Notes under the pieces: generated by a model
What the model was told of the DNA's origin: nothing
The model's database searches: none
What the model saw: the letters and a program-made list of their open reading frames with translations, nothing else
Translations under genes and position numbers: made by a program
NCBI GenBank assembly: GCA_011109175.1
Contig: RDEW01000075.1
Location: 62,001 to 126,000 of the forward strand
Reading direction: 5' to 3'
Origin: Dicyema japonicum
Lineage: Eukaryota; Dicyemida; Rhombozoa; Dicyemidae
Length of the DNA: 64,000 nt
Shown: piece by piece, positions 24,160-35,309 of the stretch
Numbering within the stretch: position 1 is the stretch's first letter
Layout: each line of letters begins with the position of its first letter

Positions 24160-24400
24160 TCATACATCATATTGTTCTTCGACAGAAGAGTTTTGATAAT
24201 AGTAACCTTCACCAGTGGATTTGGCCAAGGGAGATGGTAGGAAGATCACTTTTAACATCTGTATCGTGCTATAAGGACTCGTTGCATCACCGTTGGGATT
24301 TAATTGACGGAATTGACCTTCATTGAAAACTCCATCTTTCAGATTAGAACTCACAACGGTCAGATCCAATGTCATCAGACTTTACCTTCAGCCAGAAGGC
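24160..24400 (-). mobile_element. LINE endonuclease C-terminal fragment
   Basis: The open frame reads LDLTVVSSNLKDGVF, then FRQLNPNGDATSPY. In jockey-type endonucleases the last motif is PDLT.VS..L...W.....SDH.PI, so this is probably that region with the catalytic SDH lost. The match is by pattern only. Confidence 0.4.
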
Positions 24401-24429
24401 TTTAGATTCCTGTTGAAAATAGATATTTA

Positions 24430-27370
24430 TTTTTTTACCCCAAGATCACCGGATTAGAAAAAGTTAAAAGTTAACTACTAACTAAGTGATCCCAGTTTTC
24501 CGAGTTCTGGCTCTCGTTCGGGGTCCTCGAAGATCCAACAGAATTGGTAGAAACGGGGACGGTCTCATTCTCCATAGATTTCCCGCATTTTCTAGATAGT
24601 CAGATATAGAGAGTGAAAGCGGACAGCCGGTTTTTATTGCCCACTGAAGAAATTACTTCACTCTCCACCTTAGGTGTTCTTTAACATTCAATACGTTATC
24701 CACAGTTTTCTTATTTATTATTTTCAAGAAGAAAGTTGTGCGGCTTCTAATTTTTGAGACGACGATTCAGAAATCATCGAGCTCCAGGAGGGACATGCAT
24801 ATTCGATTACTGGCAGTATGTATTGTCTGTAAATTTTCTGTAGTAAGAAGGTGTTGTGCCCGATTGGTGATCGGGACAAAATTTTCAATATGTTGGTCGT
24901 CCTCCTGACTTTGGTAATAACGTCATTGACATGTTGGCCGAATGTCAGGAGAGTATCCAACTTTAATCCTAGTATTGTTGGAGACTTATTCATAGGAATT
25001 TCATATCCAAACAATTTGATTTTGGGAGAGTATAATGATCTTCTATATGTAGAGAATTTTCCAACATACTTTTTGATGTGAGCCAATGTTCCAACATACT
25101 AATATAATTTTGTAGTTTTATCCCTGCCTTCTCATAGTTAGAGTCTCTCGTCGAAAGAACAATGTCATCTGCGTATGAGAGTATTAATGTATCGGGATCG
25201 TCATTGGTGGGAAGGTCATTGGTGTACAGGTTGAAGAGCAGGGGAGAGAGAGGTGAACCTTGAGGACACCAAACGGGATTTAGATTTTCTGTTGTCTGAC
25301 ATCACTTGTCTTCTTCTTCCACTTAAAAAGTTTGACAGCCATCTTTTAATGTTTGGATTTATAAGAGTGTTAGAAATTTTCTCTGTAAGCAGCGTCAGGG
25401 AAACGGAGTCGAATGCTTTCTTCAAGTCTATTGAAGCCATTATGGTCCTTTTATGTGGTTTTGGATAAGAGAATCCATCAGAAATATATTGAGTTAATTT
25501 TGTTAAGTGAGTCGTAGTAGAATAATTTTCACGGAATCCATGCTGGAATACTCGATTTGGTACAATATTTTTGATTCGTGTTAAGATTAATTTTTCTAAA
25601 ATTCGGAACATTGCACATAGTATAGAAATTGGACGATAAGAAGAGGGATCGTTTGCAGGTTTGTTTGGCTTCCGAATCAGCAGAATTATGGATTTTTTCC
25701 ATATAGAGGGTATCATATTATTGTTCACAGATATAGTATAAACGTATGATAGGAATTTGGTTGCTTTTTCACCAAGGTATTTCAGTTCCATCATCGAGAC
25801 ATTGTCAGCACCTCAAGAACGGGAGTTTTTGGCATCCATGATTGCGTTTCGAACTTCTCGTGGAGTAAAGACAATCAAATCATATGATGGATACAACTTT
25901 TCTTGTAGACTCTGTTTCCCTCGAAAAATTTTTATGGCTGATTGCGACATAGTGCTTCATTAAAATATTTGGGTCGATGTTGCTACATCCCTGTCCGTGG
26001 AGGACTTTCTCAGAGCCTTCATTGCAACTTCTCAAATATTTGATTTTCCTCCATATCAGCGTCTTGGATGTATTTGGCGATAGAGAATCAATAAGTGATG
26101 TCCATCGCTTCTTGATTCTAGTCTGATAACTTTTTTAATTTGTATATTTAGGGTTTTCATTTTTTGGAAATCGTCATTTGATAATTCCTTTTGCCTCTTT
26201 AATTTATTTCTTTCTCTGATATGTGTTTTTGTATGCATATTATAATAGGTATTCCTTGTTTGACAACATCCCATTGGAATAAATAGTTTTTTTGCTTTGA
26301 GTATTATGTCCGTGAAAGTTTTGATCATGTGGTCAATTGATGAGAATACCAATGTGTAAAATACTTCCATATTGGTGTCGATGTAATTAGAGAAATTGGA
26401 TCAATCCGCGCTTTCAAAATTTAAAAAAGTGGAATTCTGTCTGATAAATTTTTTTTCAGTGTTGATTTTCATCATAATAGGGTTGTGATCACTTCTTAGT
26501 TCATATTTTACAGTCCAGTTGATGAGGGGAAACATTGATGGGGAACATAAGGAGAGGCCAGGGGATGTAGGTTTGTCTCCTTTTCGAGTAGGTGTTCTTG
26601 TGTTGCTTTTGGTGTTATTCAATATACAAAATTGTCCCAAGTTTCTGGCCAGTAGGTTTCCTCTACTGTCTGGTTTCTGGCCTTCATACCATAATTGATG
26701 TTTGGCATTGATGTCACCGCATAGTATTACGTTTTTGAGGTTTGAGAAAATCTGTAGGTTAGGGTAGTACCCACTTGGACAGGATGTAGTAGGGGGAATA
26801 TATACATTGACAATATTTATAGTTCTCCTAGGAATTCTAACATTTATGCCAATTAGTTAAAGGGTCATCTTCTGGATAGAGTTTTCTGATTTTGTTTGAA
26901 ACATCTTCATATTGAATTCCATTTCTTATTAGTGTCATTAGTCCTCCACCAAGCTTAATCTTTCTGTCTTTACGGATAATGGAGTATCCGGGAAAGGTTG
27001 GGGTTTGTATGTTTGGTTGTAGTTTTGTCTCTTGGACTAGAGCAATGTCAACTTCATTACTATTGAGTAAGTGGCGGACTTCCAGCACCTTGTTTCGTAT
27101 TCCGCTGATATTGATCTGGACCAGGTTGATTTCAGGGTCTGGGTTGGATTCGACGTCACCACACAAAATTAGAGCGTACCTGGAAAACCATCCTCCTTCA
27201 TAGATAGGGATAGGGAAAGTGTAGTTCTTTTCAACATCATGTGATGCACAACACCACCATACAGATGAACCACGCGGCATTTTTCAAAAAGGCGACTTGA
27301 AAATAGATATATAGACCTCCAATCACAATATGCCTTCACATGTAGTAGTAAGAGCACATACCGCCACACT
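24430..27370 (-). mobile_element. LINE-C (jockey-like), near full-length, with 2A-like motif
   Basis: From 27370 down: an N-terminal segment, then YALILCGDVESNPDP at about 27173-27129, a 2A-like motif directly before the endonuclease. The endonuclease starts with INISGIRNKVLEVRHLL, and continues with VDIALVQETKL and GGGLMTLIRNGIQYE; an HQLWYEG-type region and LRSDHNPIMMKI (about 26470) follow. A linker (26056-26370) leads to the RT: ILLIRKPNKPANDPSSYRPI, TMASIDLKKAFDSVSLTLL, GPQGSPLSPLLFNLYT-type text and a SYADDIVL-type box near 25165. Post-RT text includes INKSPTILGLKLDTLLTFG. The 3' end carries GATCACTTAGTTAG and an A/T tail at 24430. Interrupted by several frame breaks. Confidence 0.82.
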
Positions 27371-27399
27371 TAGTAAGTAAATTTTCCGTGATCGCTCCC

Positions 27400-27480
27400 C
27401 GAATGCCTAAAAAAGTTCTTGTTCGTTAAATTCATAACAATCTCTGACCGAGGGTTTGTTTTATCAGTAACTTTATTTAG
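27400..27480. other. Short spacer
   Basis: No motif seen between the LINE-C 5' end and a family E scrap. Confidence 0.3.
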
Positions 27481-27625
27481 CCAAAAGTGACAGTTAGCAA
27501 CTGCTGGTTGCTCTCATAATTAAGAACGCATTTCCTCTGACAGTTGCAAGGAAATGCGCTCAATGAGCCTGCTCCTTTTTCTCCGTTCAATCTTCCTCCT
27601 CGCGATGAGCGAAACCGATTCTGTT
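27480..27625 (-). mobile_element. Family E, 3'-end fragment
   Basis: The reverse complement aligns by eye with the 3' end of the copy at 59154-60009. Both read GGCTCATTGAGCGCAT, then a repeat of AGGGGAAATGCG-like text, then GAGAGCA.CCAG. It contains the last codons and the start of the 3' UTR only. Confidence 0.55.
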
Positions 27626-27879
27626 TAGCAGGATCAGATTCTTTTTAATTAAAGTTAATTATATAGCTTGACCAACCTCTCATTTAGAATATTTCTTAGA
27701 TTAAGGTCATATTTAAAGACTTTTAAAACAAAATAATCTGTAAGAGTGCAATTTGCGCAAAACATCCCCGAGGTTTCTAATTATTCCATGGTTGGACCCA
27801 TTGTATTTAATCACGCTTAGCCTTACCAATTTCTATGTTAATAAAAAATTCATTTATTCACGTATCTTCTAGTTATCAA

Positions 27880-28830
27880 TGTTCCCATTCTTCGTAGAAA
27901 ACCTATTTTAATCAGCACATTCTTCGTAGAAACCCTGATGTAAGAAACTTTATCAAAAATTTAAAAAACTCACCAGCCAAAGGGCTAGAAAGAATCTGAA
28001 TTCTCCATTTTAAGCACATAGGCCTATATGGCCTTAAAGCAATCACAGAAATAATTTCTGCCTCTATCAATAGCTGCAAATTTTAGCTTAATGGAAAAAT
28101 CAAAAATAATCCAGATTTTGATTCCAAAAAAGATACTTAAGATCTTTCCGGGCAATTTCAAATTTGTTGAACGTTTAGTACTCAAATTAATATACGGTAA
28201 CTTCCTTATTCAAATTCGCAGCATGTTTTTAGTTTTCAACTCTCAATATATACTCAATTCTCCACCCTTGCTCATTATATCGATGATGGTTTAAATAACT
28301 CCAATCCTCCTTAACGTACTATACTTGCACCAATTGACCTGGCTAAAGCATTTGACCAAACGTTACGAATGGTTCTTATTAACAAAATTCTTACGTCTCA
28401 AATTTCACATAGCCTCGATCGGTCCGAAATAATGTCTTGTTTGTCTCGTTTCCGATTCTTTCCAAACGGAATACCCCAAGGCTCCGTCATGTCCTCTGCT
28501 TTGTTCAATTTATATATTAGCGATCTTCCGTCCAAATAAAAAACACAGAATACTCTCTTATAAGGGACATCCGGGTAAAGTTATTTGTTTACAGTATGGG
28601 CACCAACCCTCTCTTAAAAAACTGAATGATGTAAATAATGTCAAAGTTCCTTTTACCATCTCTCTGAATTGACAGCAAATCCTTTTTTTGTTTGTCCTGA
28701 AGTAGTATGCTGTTCGTTTATAAAGTCAAATGTGACTGATCTATGGGAGTGTCCGCCATTTGCTACGTCCTACGAAATAGTTGGTCTCCTACAAGTTTGT
28801 GAAGCCTGAGTTACTTAACTAATAGCAGTA
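27880..28830 (+). mobile_element. LINE-C, strongly decayed with internal deletions
   Basis: Pieces of the linker (SPAKGLERI), RT (FKFVERLVLKLIYGN, LAPIDLAKAFDQTLR-type text, IPQGSVMSSALFNLYI) and the C-terminal tail (TDLWECPPFAT, VGLLQVCEA) follow each other on the plus strand. Most of the RT after YISDL is deleted. Confidence 0.62.
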
Positions 28831-28860
28831 ACCGAGGTTTGGTCCTTAATATGACTAGAA

Positions 28861-29060
28861 TGTAGGCCTTCTAAACCACACTGTTGATTTCTGGAAATTA
28901 TGATATTTTATAGCACCGATGTTAGTGGCCAAATGTGGAACGTTAATCCCAATTTTTTCGCATAGATCTACTGGGGAAGGTTAGTGTTTTAGAGTCTTTC
29001 TTGTTCGTGGGTCGAAATTTTTCCGAAGAGTGTACTTTGCCAAACGTCTCTTACCATGAT
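28861..29060 (-). pseudogene. Uncertain coding segment, possibly exons of a host gene
   Basis: Minus-strand frames around 29128-28990 read NALTWQLHLEVFRTLI and INSHHPEVKNKIM. Removing a 20-nt GTAAGA...AAAG candidate intron (29035-29054) continues them as YTLRKNFDPRTRKTLKH before a stop. Downstream the same frame reads VDLCEKIGINVPHLATNIGA. No start codon was found. It may belong to the gene at 29171-29557 or be another relic. Identity unknown. Confidence 0.25.
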
Positions 29061-29170
29061 CTTATTTTTCACTTCTGGGTGATGAGAGTTAATAATCAAC
29101 GTTCGAAAGACTTCCAAGTGTAGTTGCCAAGTTAAGGCATTTCTATTGATGATTGATTAGATTTTTTCAT

Positions 29171-29557
29171 TCAGTTCAATAGATTGTGATCGTAGACAAA
29201 AATTAGATTAGAAAGACGTGATCTTGAGATCCGAAGTGGGATTACCTTCTCAGACACGATTCATGTTTTATAAGTTAAAGATAGGTCTTGAAGGGGACTC
29301 CTTCCAGTCGTAATTACTAAAGCAGGGATTGTGCAGTCCTTCGTGTTAGCTCGTAGCAATCGAAGTCTCGGAAATTTGAACAACGAGTGCATTGAATACC
29401 GATTTTTCTTATTTGCTTTGCCACAGATTAGACAGGGAAAATATTTCGAGGAATAAGAGCTCTTTAATCCGCTTTAAGTACAATATTATTCTCTATGTGA
29501 TTAGGTTCCAATATTTTTATTCTTAAAATTAGGCAAACTAAACCCACTTAACCCCAT
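29171..29557 (-). CDS. Unidentified gene with mini-introns
   Basis: Not recognised. An ATG at 29557 opens a frame that continues only if GT-AG introns of 22 nt (29522-29543), 20 nt (29462-29481) and 23 nt (29223-29245) are removed. The phases match at the first two junctions. The product, about 107 aa, begins MGLSGIKILEPNHIENNI. It then contains CLICGKANKKNRYSMHSL with a CxxC pair, FKFPRLRLLRANTKDC, and ends FVYDHNLLN. One extra A in the run at 29266-29269 must be ignored to join the third exon to the fourth. The gene lies between a LINE-C relic and the pogo element. Function unknown; the intron sizes agree with those of the two recognised genes, which is the main support. Confidence 0.4.
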
Positions 29558-29892
29558 GATTTCAAAATTCAAAAAAGGATTGAAGATAGTTTTTTTCCTA
29601 TTTGATCTAGTGCTTTAACTACTTAGTATGTACAGTAGGACCCCGCCCCAATCAAACCCCGGCCCTGGGGCACCCTCTAAATTTGGGGCACCCTCTGTAT
29701 TTGGTGCGATTTTTTAAATAAATATAATTATAAATGATCTTTTACATTTTTTCACATTTTTCGTTCAATAAATTCAAAATAAAAACCCCGCTTTTTGGGG
29801 CACTTTCTATATAGAAAATTTAAAAATCTATTATTTAATTTTTATCTTTAATTTATTAATTTTCAAATAATTGTCAGCATTGCCTGCGAAGC

Positions 29893-32800
29893 ATGCTCTG
29901 ATCCTGCTTTGGTTGAGGTGGTGATCCCTCTATAGCACATATGTCTTTCTCACGTCTAATATCTAACTGCCCTTTTTCTGTGGTACCCTGAATGTAAGAG
30001 GACTCAATCCAACATACAAGAAGCTTCAGCTGTCACGTGATTTGGATCACTATAAGGTATCAGTATGCTGCCTACAGGAAACAAAAATAACTGACAACAC
30101 ATGCATGCGGGTGGGAAATTATCATTTGATTACCCTTCCAACAACGTGTCGTCACTATGGACTTGGATTTGCTATTCATCACACATTGTATAGTCGTATA
30201 TCTCGGATGTGGGTCGTTACAGACAGGATTGCGGTACTGCAAATCCGGTGGGGAAGCAAACCAAACTCTACAGTGACAATCATCAACATATACGCCCTAC
30301 TGGAATCAGGGCATCTGCCAATCCAGAAGAACTAGACGAATTCTACTCCGCCTTCATAAGGGTTTACAACACTCTCAGTTCTTCATATTTTTGCTTAATT
30401 GCCGGGGACTGGAATGCCAAAGCAGGAAAAGCCAGATCTGGAGAAACTTGTATCGGATCTCATGGAAGAAATCGGCGAAACACGCCCGGAATGGCATTAA
30501 TCCACTTTTGCACTTCCTTGGATCTGTTTTTGTGCAATACGGCATTCCGTCACCCAGCGAGACACAAGACGACGTGGACTGGAACTAGGAAGGATTTGCA
30601 AGGAAATTACATAAAAATATATAATCAAATTGACTACATACTATGCAGACGAGGTCACAAACATCTCCTCGTAGACTCCAGGTCATATGGAGGATTAGAG
30701 ACAAATAGTGATCATAAAATTGTGGTTACTCGCATTGGACTATACAAAGTCCATAACCAAATGAAAACACCTTCCAATAAAAAGCAGGAGCAATATGATA
30801 TCCAATTATTACATGACAAGTCAACTCAACAGAAATATGCGTATCAACTAAATCTTGAACTTAATGATATCGACGAAACTAAACCTGTTCATATTATTTG
30901 GGACAAAGTCGATAAAAGGTACAGCATGTGATGTGTTGGGAAGTATTACAAAACCCCGTAAATTTTACAATCATGATATTTGCGTCCTATCAGAAAACCA
31001 GAAAGCCTTGAGATTGAAGATAGAAAACTCAAGGTCTCCAGAAAAGGCCAAGGAACTTCGGCAACAACGAAACCGAACATTATTAAAAATCAAGCAAACT
31101 CAGAAATCCCTAACGGCTAAAGAAATAGAAAAACAAATTGAAGACATTGAAAAATATAAAGATGGAGTGAAAATGTTCAAAGCTATTCAATTAATTAATA
31201 AGAAAAAGAGTGCAAGCCCCATAATAATCAATGACATCCTTGGCAGAATAATTATCGATGAAAAGGACAAAGCAGCTACTATATCTGCTTATTACTATCA
31301 TATGCTCAACTGGGACAACGAAATAGGCTATAAATTTGGTGCACAAGTCAAGCATGGTTTGGACATCCCAATAAACACACAAGAAACACTGGATGCAATT
31401 AAAAAATTGAAAAATGACAGATCGGCAGGACCAGAGAATATCCCAGCCGAACTTATAAAGTATGCCCCAGTGAAGTTGGTAACAATCATTACCAATATAC
31501 TCAACAAAATATTTGAAGAAAACACTACGTTAGACATTGGCAAGGGTTGGTTAATTCCACTGCAAAAACCGGGAAAACCCAAAGGGCCCCTTTCCAACCT
31601 AAGACCAATCATCCTACTAACTACGCTGCGAAAAATCTTGTCAATATTACATTGGAAAGAATCAAAGACAAGGTGGAGTATTTTCTGTCACCAGGACAAA
31701 GTGGTTTCCGGTCAGGCAGATCCACTGCCGATGTCATTTGGACACACAGATGGTCAAGTGCTCTATGCCAAAAATATAAAAAGTGCATAGATGTTCTCGG
31801 AATAGACATGTCCAGAGCGTTTGACTCGGTTCATAGAGGCAAACTTCTTGAAGTACTCACAAGCTTCCTAACAACGGATGATGTCAAAATTATACAAAAA
31901 CTACTGCAGAATACGCAACTAGCAACCAAACTCGGAAAAACTACTTCAGAATTCTTTTATACTTCACGTGGAATTCCGCAAGGAGACTCTTTGTCACCAG
32001 TTCTATTCATAATCTACCTGGAGGCTGCACTGAGAGATTTCAGGCCTTTAATTGAGAACAACAAAATAATCGAGTTAATATATGCAGACGATCTTGACTT
32101 TGTTTCTGAAGATGTTGAAATTCTTCATCACGTTCTCAAGAACTTACCAAATGCCTTTTCTAAATGGTTCTTAGTTGTCAACCAAGACAAAACTGAATAT
32201 ACAAAACTTGTACGAGTTGTACGCACTTACGATGAATCATGGAGAAGGCATAAAAAAGTTGGTTCACTACTTGGAGACTCAGAAGATGTTACCCACAGAA
32301 AAATCCTTTCCACTGCTGCATATAAAAAATTCTTAACTATCTGGCGTTCTAAGAAGAGCATAACTACGAATACAAAGCTAAAATTGTATAAAACATTCGT
32401 GGTTCCAGTCCTGACATACAACTGTGGGACATGGGGGATTACGAAACGGGAAATGGACAATCTGGATCAATTTCATAGAAATCAACTAAGAAACATCTTG
32501 AGAATACATTTCCCGAAAAAGATATCAAATTCAGAACTGTACAAAAGATGTGGCTTAAGGCCATTATCAGAGGAGATTCTCAAGGCTAGGTGGAGACTTT
32601 TTGGTCACATCTTACGAATGGATATGTTGACTCCACCAAACATTGCAATGGAGAACTATTTCGCACAACTGAAGGGATCATTCCGTGGCAGGCCTAGAGT
32701 GACGTTGCCTTCAGTACTAAATGATGACCTAATCCGAATAAACAAAACTCTACGAAATGGTGAAGATCTTGACTCACAACGAGCAATGGCCCGGAACAGG

Positions 32801-32898
32801 GGAACATGGAAGAGTATGTGTGGGAGGATACTGGACGTGGCACAAGGGGAACTTAATTAATCTAATTAATTTTTGATTTCCCGTGAGTGCTTAAAAAA
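29893..32898 (+). mobile_element. LINE-A, essentially full-length (3.0 kb), flanked by 12-bp TSD
   Basis: TGCCTGCGAAGC at 29881-29892 and 32899-32910 flanks the element. The 5' end shows the family motif TTGAGGTGGTGA (29914). The endonuclease includes LNVRGLNPTYKKL, VCCLQETK, IAGDWNAKAG, YNQIDYILCRR and NSDHKIVVTRI. The linker (30855-31540) ends LKNDRSAGPENIPAELIKY. The RT follows with LRPIILLTTLRKIL, GFRSGRSTADVIWTHRW, LGIDMSRAFDSVHRGKLL, GIPQGDSLSPVLFIIYLEAA and LIYADDLDFVS (catalytic YADD near 32088). The C-terminal part reads GSLLGDSEDVTHRK, TYNCGTWG and RWRLFGHILRMD. Only about four frame breaks interrupt one continuous ORF, so it is among the youngest copies. It sits at the presumed N-terminal end of the pogo transposase gene. 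Confidence 0.92.
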
Positions 32899-32919
32899 TG
32901 CCTGCGAAGCTTAGTCGTC

Positions 32920-34289
32920 ATTTGAAACAAACAGATTTTCGATTCTTTAATAAATCAAAATATGTCAGAAAAAAAATTTTGTCGATTATACAAGATTGGA
33001 AAAGTAACTGTTTCTCGAATTAAAAAAGAAATTGGAAAGGAAAATATTTCGTTAAACAAAGAAGTATTTTGAGGAAGTTTCATGCAAGAAGTTTGAATTC
33101 GACCTTTCTATTCAAATTGATCGACTAGTATTCGAAGTCTTCAACAATTTGAGAAAGGATGGGATTTCAGTATCTGGATGTCTCGTCAAAATATTGCTGC
33201 CAAATTTGAGTTTAATGATTTCAAGGCATCAAATGGATGGATCGATTTAAAAAGCGACATGAATTACTATTCAAAGTATTTTCGGGTGAAAAAAACTCAT
33301 CCGACAAAAAAAACTTAAAGAGTTTTTTTTAACAATTACGACAGTTTATTTGAGGAATACGATAAAAAAGATATTTTTAACTGCGACGAAACTTCTCTTT
33401 TTATTAAAAAAAATTCATGTAGATCATTTGTATCTTCAAATGATGATTGTTTTGGTAAAACGAAAAGTAAAGAACGAGTTTCAGTTCTTTTATGCTGCAG
33501 CCGTGAAAGTGAGAAATTAAAACCCCTTGTTATCGGGAAATTCAAATCCCCAAGATGCTTAAAAAACATAAATACAGAAGATTATGGGGTATATTGTTTT
33601 GGGTAATTTTAGGTTCTATATACAGCTTCAAAAAATGCATGGCTATAAAAAATAAACTTCGAAATGGTTCAAAAAAACAGGAAAATTTTGATTATCATGG
33701 ATAATTCACGTTGTCACAAATGTCAGGAATATTCAAACTTATCATTTCTTAACTTCCTAAAAACACAACAGCACTTCTTCACCCTTTAGATATGGGGATC
33801 ATAAACTCATTCAAATCATGTTATAAGAATGTTCTTTATGAAATGATATGTCTTGACGATGCTAATGAATACTATGATGCCCTGTTGAAGATCAATATGA
33901 GACAAGTAGTCGCATTTGTGGGAGAAGCATGGACTCGTGTAACAAAAACTACAATATTGAATTGTTGGAAAAAGATAAATGAGCAAAGAACATTTGTCCA
34001 TGAAACAAATTCAAAAAAAGAATCCGAATTAATTGATGAACATATTTCAGATTTAACAGAACTTGAAATAAATGGAATAGAAGACAATGAGGCTTTGTAT
34101 AATGGAAATAATGAGATGGATGGGCTATATTTAAAAGATACAATAAAAATTATGAATAATCTTGAATCTTCATTATTTAACATTTGTCCTGAAGGGCTTA
34201 AAGAATACTATGAATTTAGGATTAAAATTTCAAAAATGCTAAGAAACAAATATTCCATTAGGAACAAAATAACTGATTATTTTTCATAA
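32920..34289 (+). pseudogene. pogo/Tigger transposase, broken
   Basis: Roughly 450 codons can be followed in three frames. Order: basic start PAKLSRHLKQTDFRF, helix-turn-helix, CENP-B-like domain (IAAKFEFNDFKASNGW), DDE domain with the first aspartate in NCDETSLF (about 33382), the second in IIMDNSRCH (33699) and the third in LLHPLDMGI (33790). The intact 165-codon C-terminal frame (33792-34289) follows. The start is separated from its promoter by the LINE-A insertion. Stops at about 33072, 33318 and 33605 confirm it is dead. Confidence 0.85.
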
Positions 34290-34456
34290 ATAAATTGATT
34301 CCTTTTTGCAATATGAAGCAAAACATTGTATTGTAAAAATAATTATTTAAAAATACGTAATAGAGAGGTTAAAATGTAATAATTTAGTATACTCTCTATA
34401 TTTGGGGCACCCTCTATATTTGGGGCACTTTTCTATTGGGGCGGGGTCCTACTGTA

Positions 34457-35282
34457 TTGACTTTCATTGCAGTAAGTAGAGCCATTTTTATTGCAGTAAA
34501 ATTTGAGCATATAGCATTTAAAAACAGCATTGTAGCATTTATGAATCAAAAAAATACAGCATTTAAAAAACATTTAAAATTTTTTCATTATTTATAACAT
34601 TATTAACCAAAAAAATGGCAATTTTTTGTTATAGTTCATAATTATAAAGTTTTTCACATTAGTTTCTTTGAAATTTCTGTTTTTTTTAATTAAAATTAAA
34701 AAAATACTTAATCAATTTTCGATATATGTCAGTAAACTATCACTTTCCTGGTTTAGACGACATCTATATTATACTTTCTTTAAAGTGACTAATCAACTAA
34801 CTCAGCGTTTTATTTAACTATAAAATATTATTTATTAACTATGGGAAAAGTGGCTGCTAACATTACGGAATAAGAGTTTCCGCGGACAACTGCAATCCCA
34901 ATTCGATGCCTCAGTCAGACCGCTTCCCGTACGTCTTTCTTATGGTGGGCCAATTTCCCCCGATTCCTTTAGGAAAGAGACTGTATTAGCATAAAGTATA
35001 GAAAGTTTCTCCATGATGATACTAATCAACTAAACATAAAAGTACTACATGTTCCATAAAATTATTCAAATTTTCATAAACCTATTCTTTATCACACCTT
35101 AACTATAAACAGATATAGTCTGTGTGGACATTCTTGTTGACTAAAAATTTTTAAAGAACTCTGATAATCCTATACAAAATACGTATCAAAACAGGCGGGG
35201 CTAAATCCCCACAATGTCTAATTTAAAGGATTTAGTGTTTTTTTAAGTTTATAAGATTATTAAAGAGGTTAGTTTAAACGAA
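34457..35282. other. AT-rich spacer between pogo element and the GPCR gene
   Basis: No gene seen. It includes the 3' flank of the GPCR gene; no obvious AATAAA downstream of its stop. A GC-richer piece at about 34880-34960 shows no motif. Confidence 0.4.
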
Positions 35283-35309
35283 TCAGTTCAAATTGTTTGA
35301 ACTGATTCG
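35279..35309. terminator. Perfect 14-bp inverted repeat at the GPCR stop codon
   Basis: CGAATCAGTTCAAA, then three bases, then TTTGAACTGATTCG: a 14-bp perfect stem with a 3-nt loop. It covers the last six codons and the stop of the GPCR gene. In RNA it would form a strong hairpin at the end of the coding region. Whether it acts in 3'-end formation or is chance or a tiny mobile relic is unknown. Confidence 0.4.

Larger units (their letters stand above)
29631..34456 (+). mobile_element. pogo/Tigger-type DNA transposon, split by a LINE-A insertion
   Basis: TACAGTAGGACCCCGCCCCA at 29631-29650 is the exact reverse complement of 34437-34456. This gives an 18-bp perfect TIR starting CAGT, with flanking TA on both sides, the TSD of Tc1/mariner-pogo elements. 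Direct repeats of GGGGCACCCTCTA lie just inside both ends. The transposase runs on the plus strand after the inserted LINE: a helix-turn-helix remnant (KIGKVTVSRIKKE, about 32990), FNDFKASNGWI of the CENP-B-type domain, then NCDETSLF, ILIIMDNSRCH and LHPLDMGIINSFK. These hold the three acidic residues of the DDE/D core. It is interrupted by several stops, so inactive. Confidence 0.9.

Noticed and set aside
24160-24400. Minus-strand open frame as a host gene
   Set aside because: PDLT.VSSNL-like and LNPN-D text fits the last motif of a jockey-type endonuclease, in a stretch full of LINE fragments.
28990-29128. Calling the NALTWQLHLEVFRTLI segment an LYR-motif protein
   Set aside because: The LYR tripeptide itself is missing and no start codon is visible; similarity is too faint to name.
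29281-29470. CLICG...H...FKFP segment as a THAP zinc finger
   Set aside because: THAP needs C-x(2-4)-C then a C-x2-H pair some 35-50 residues later; the later C is not followed by x2-H, so the pattern fails.
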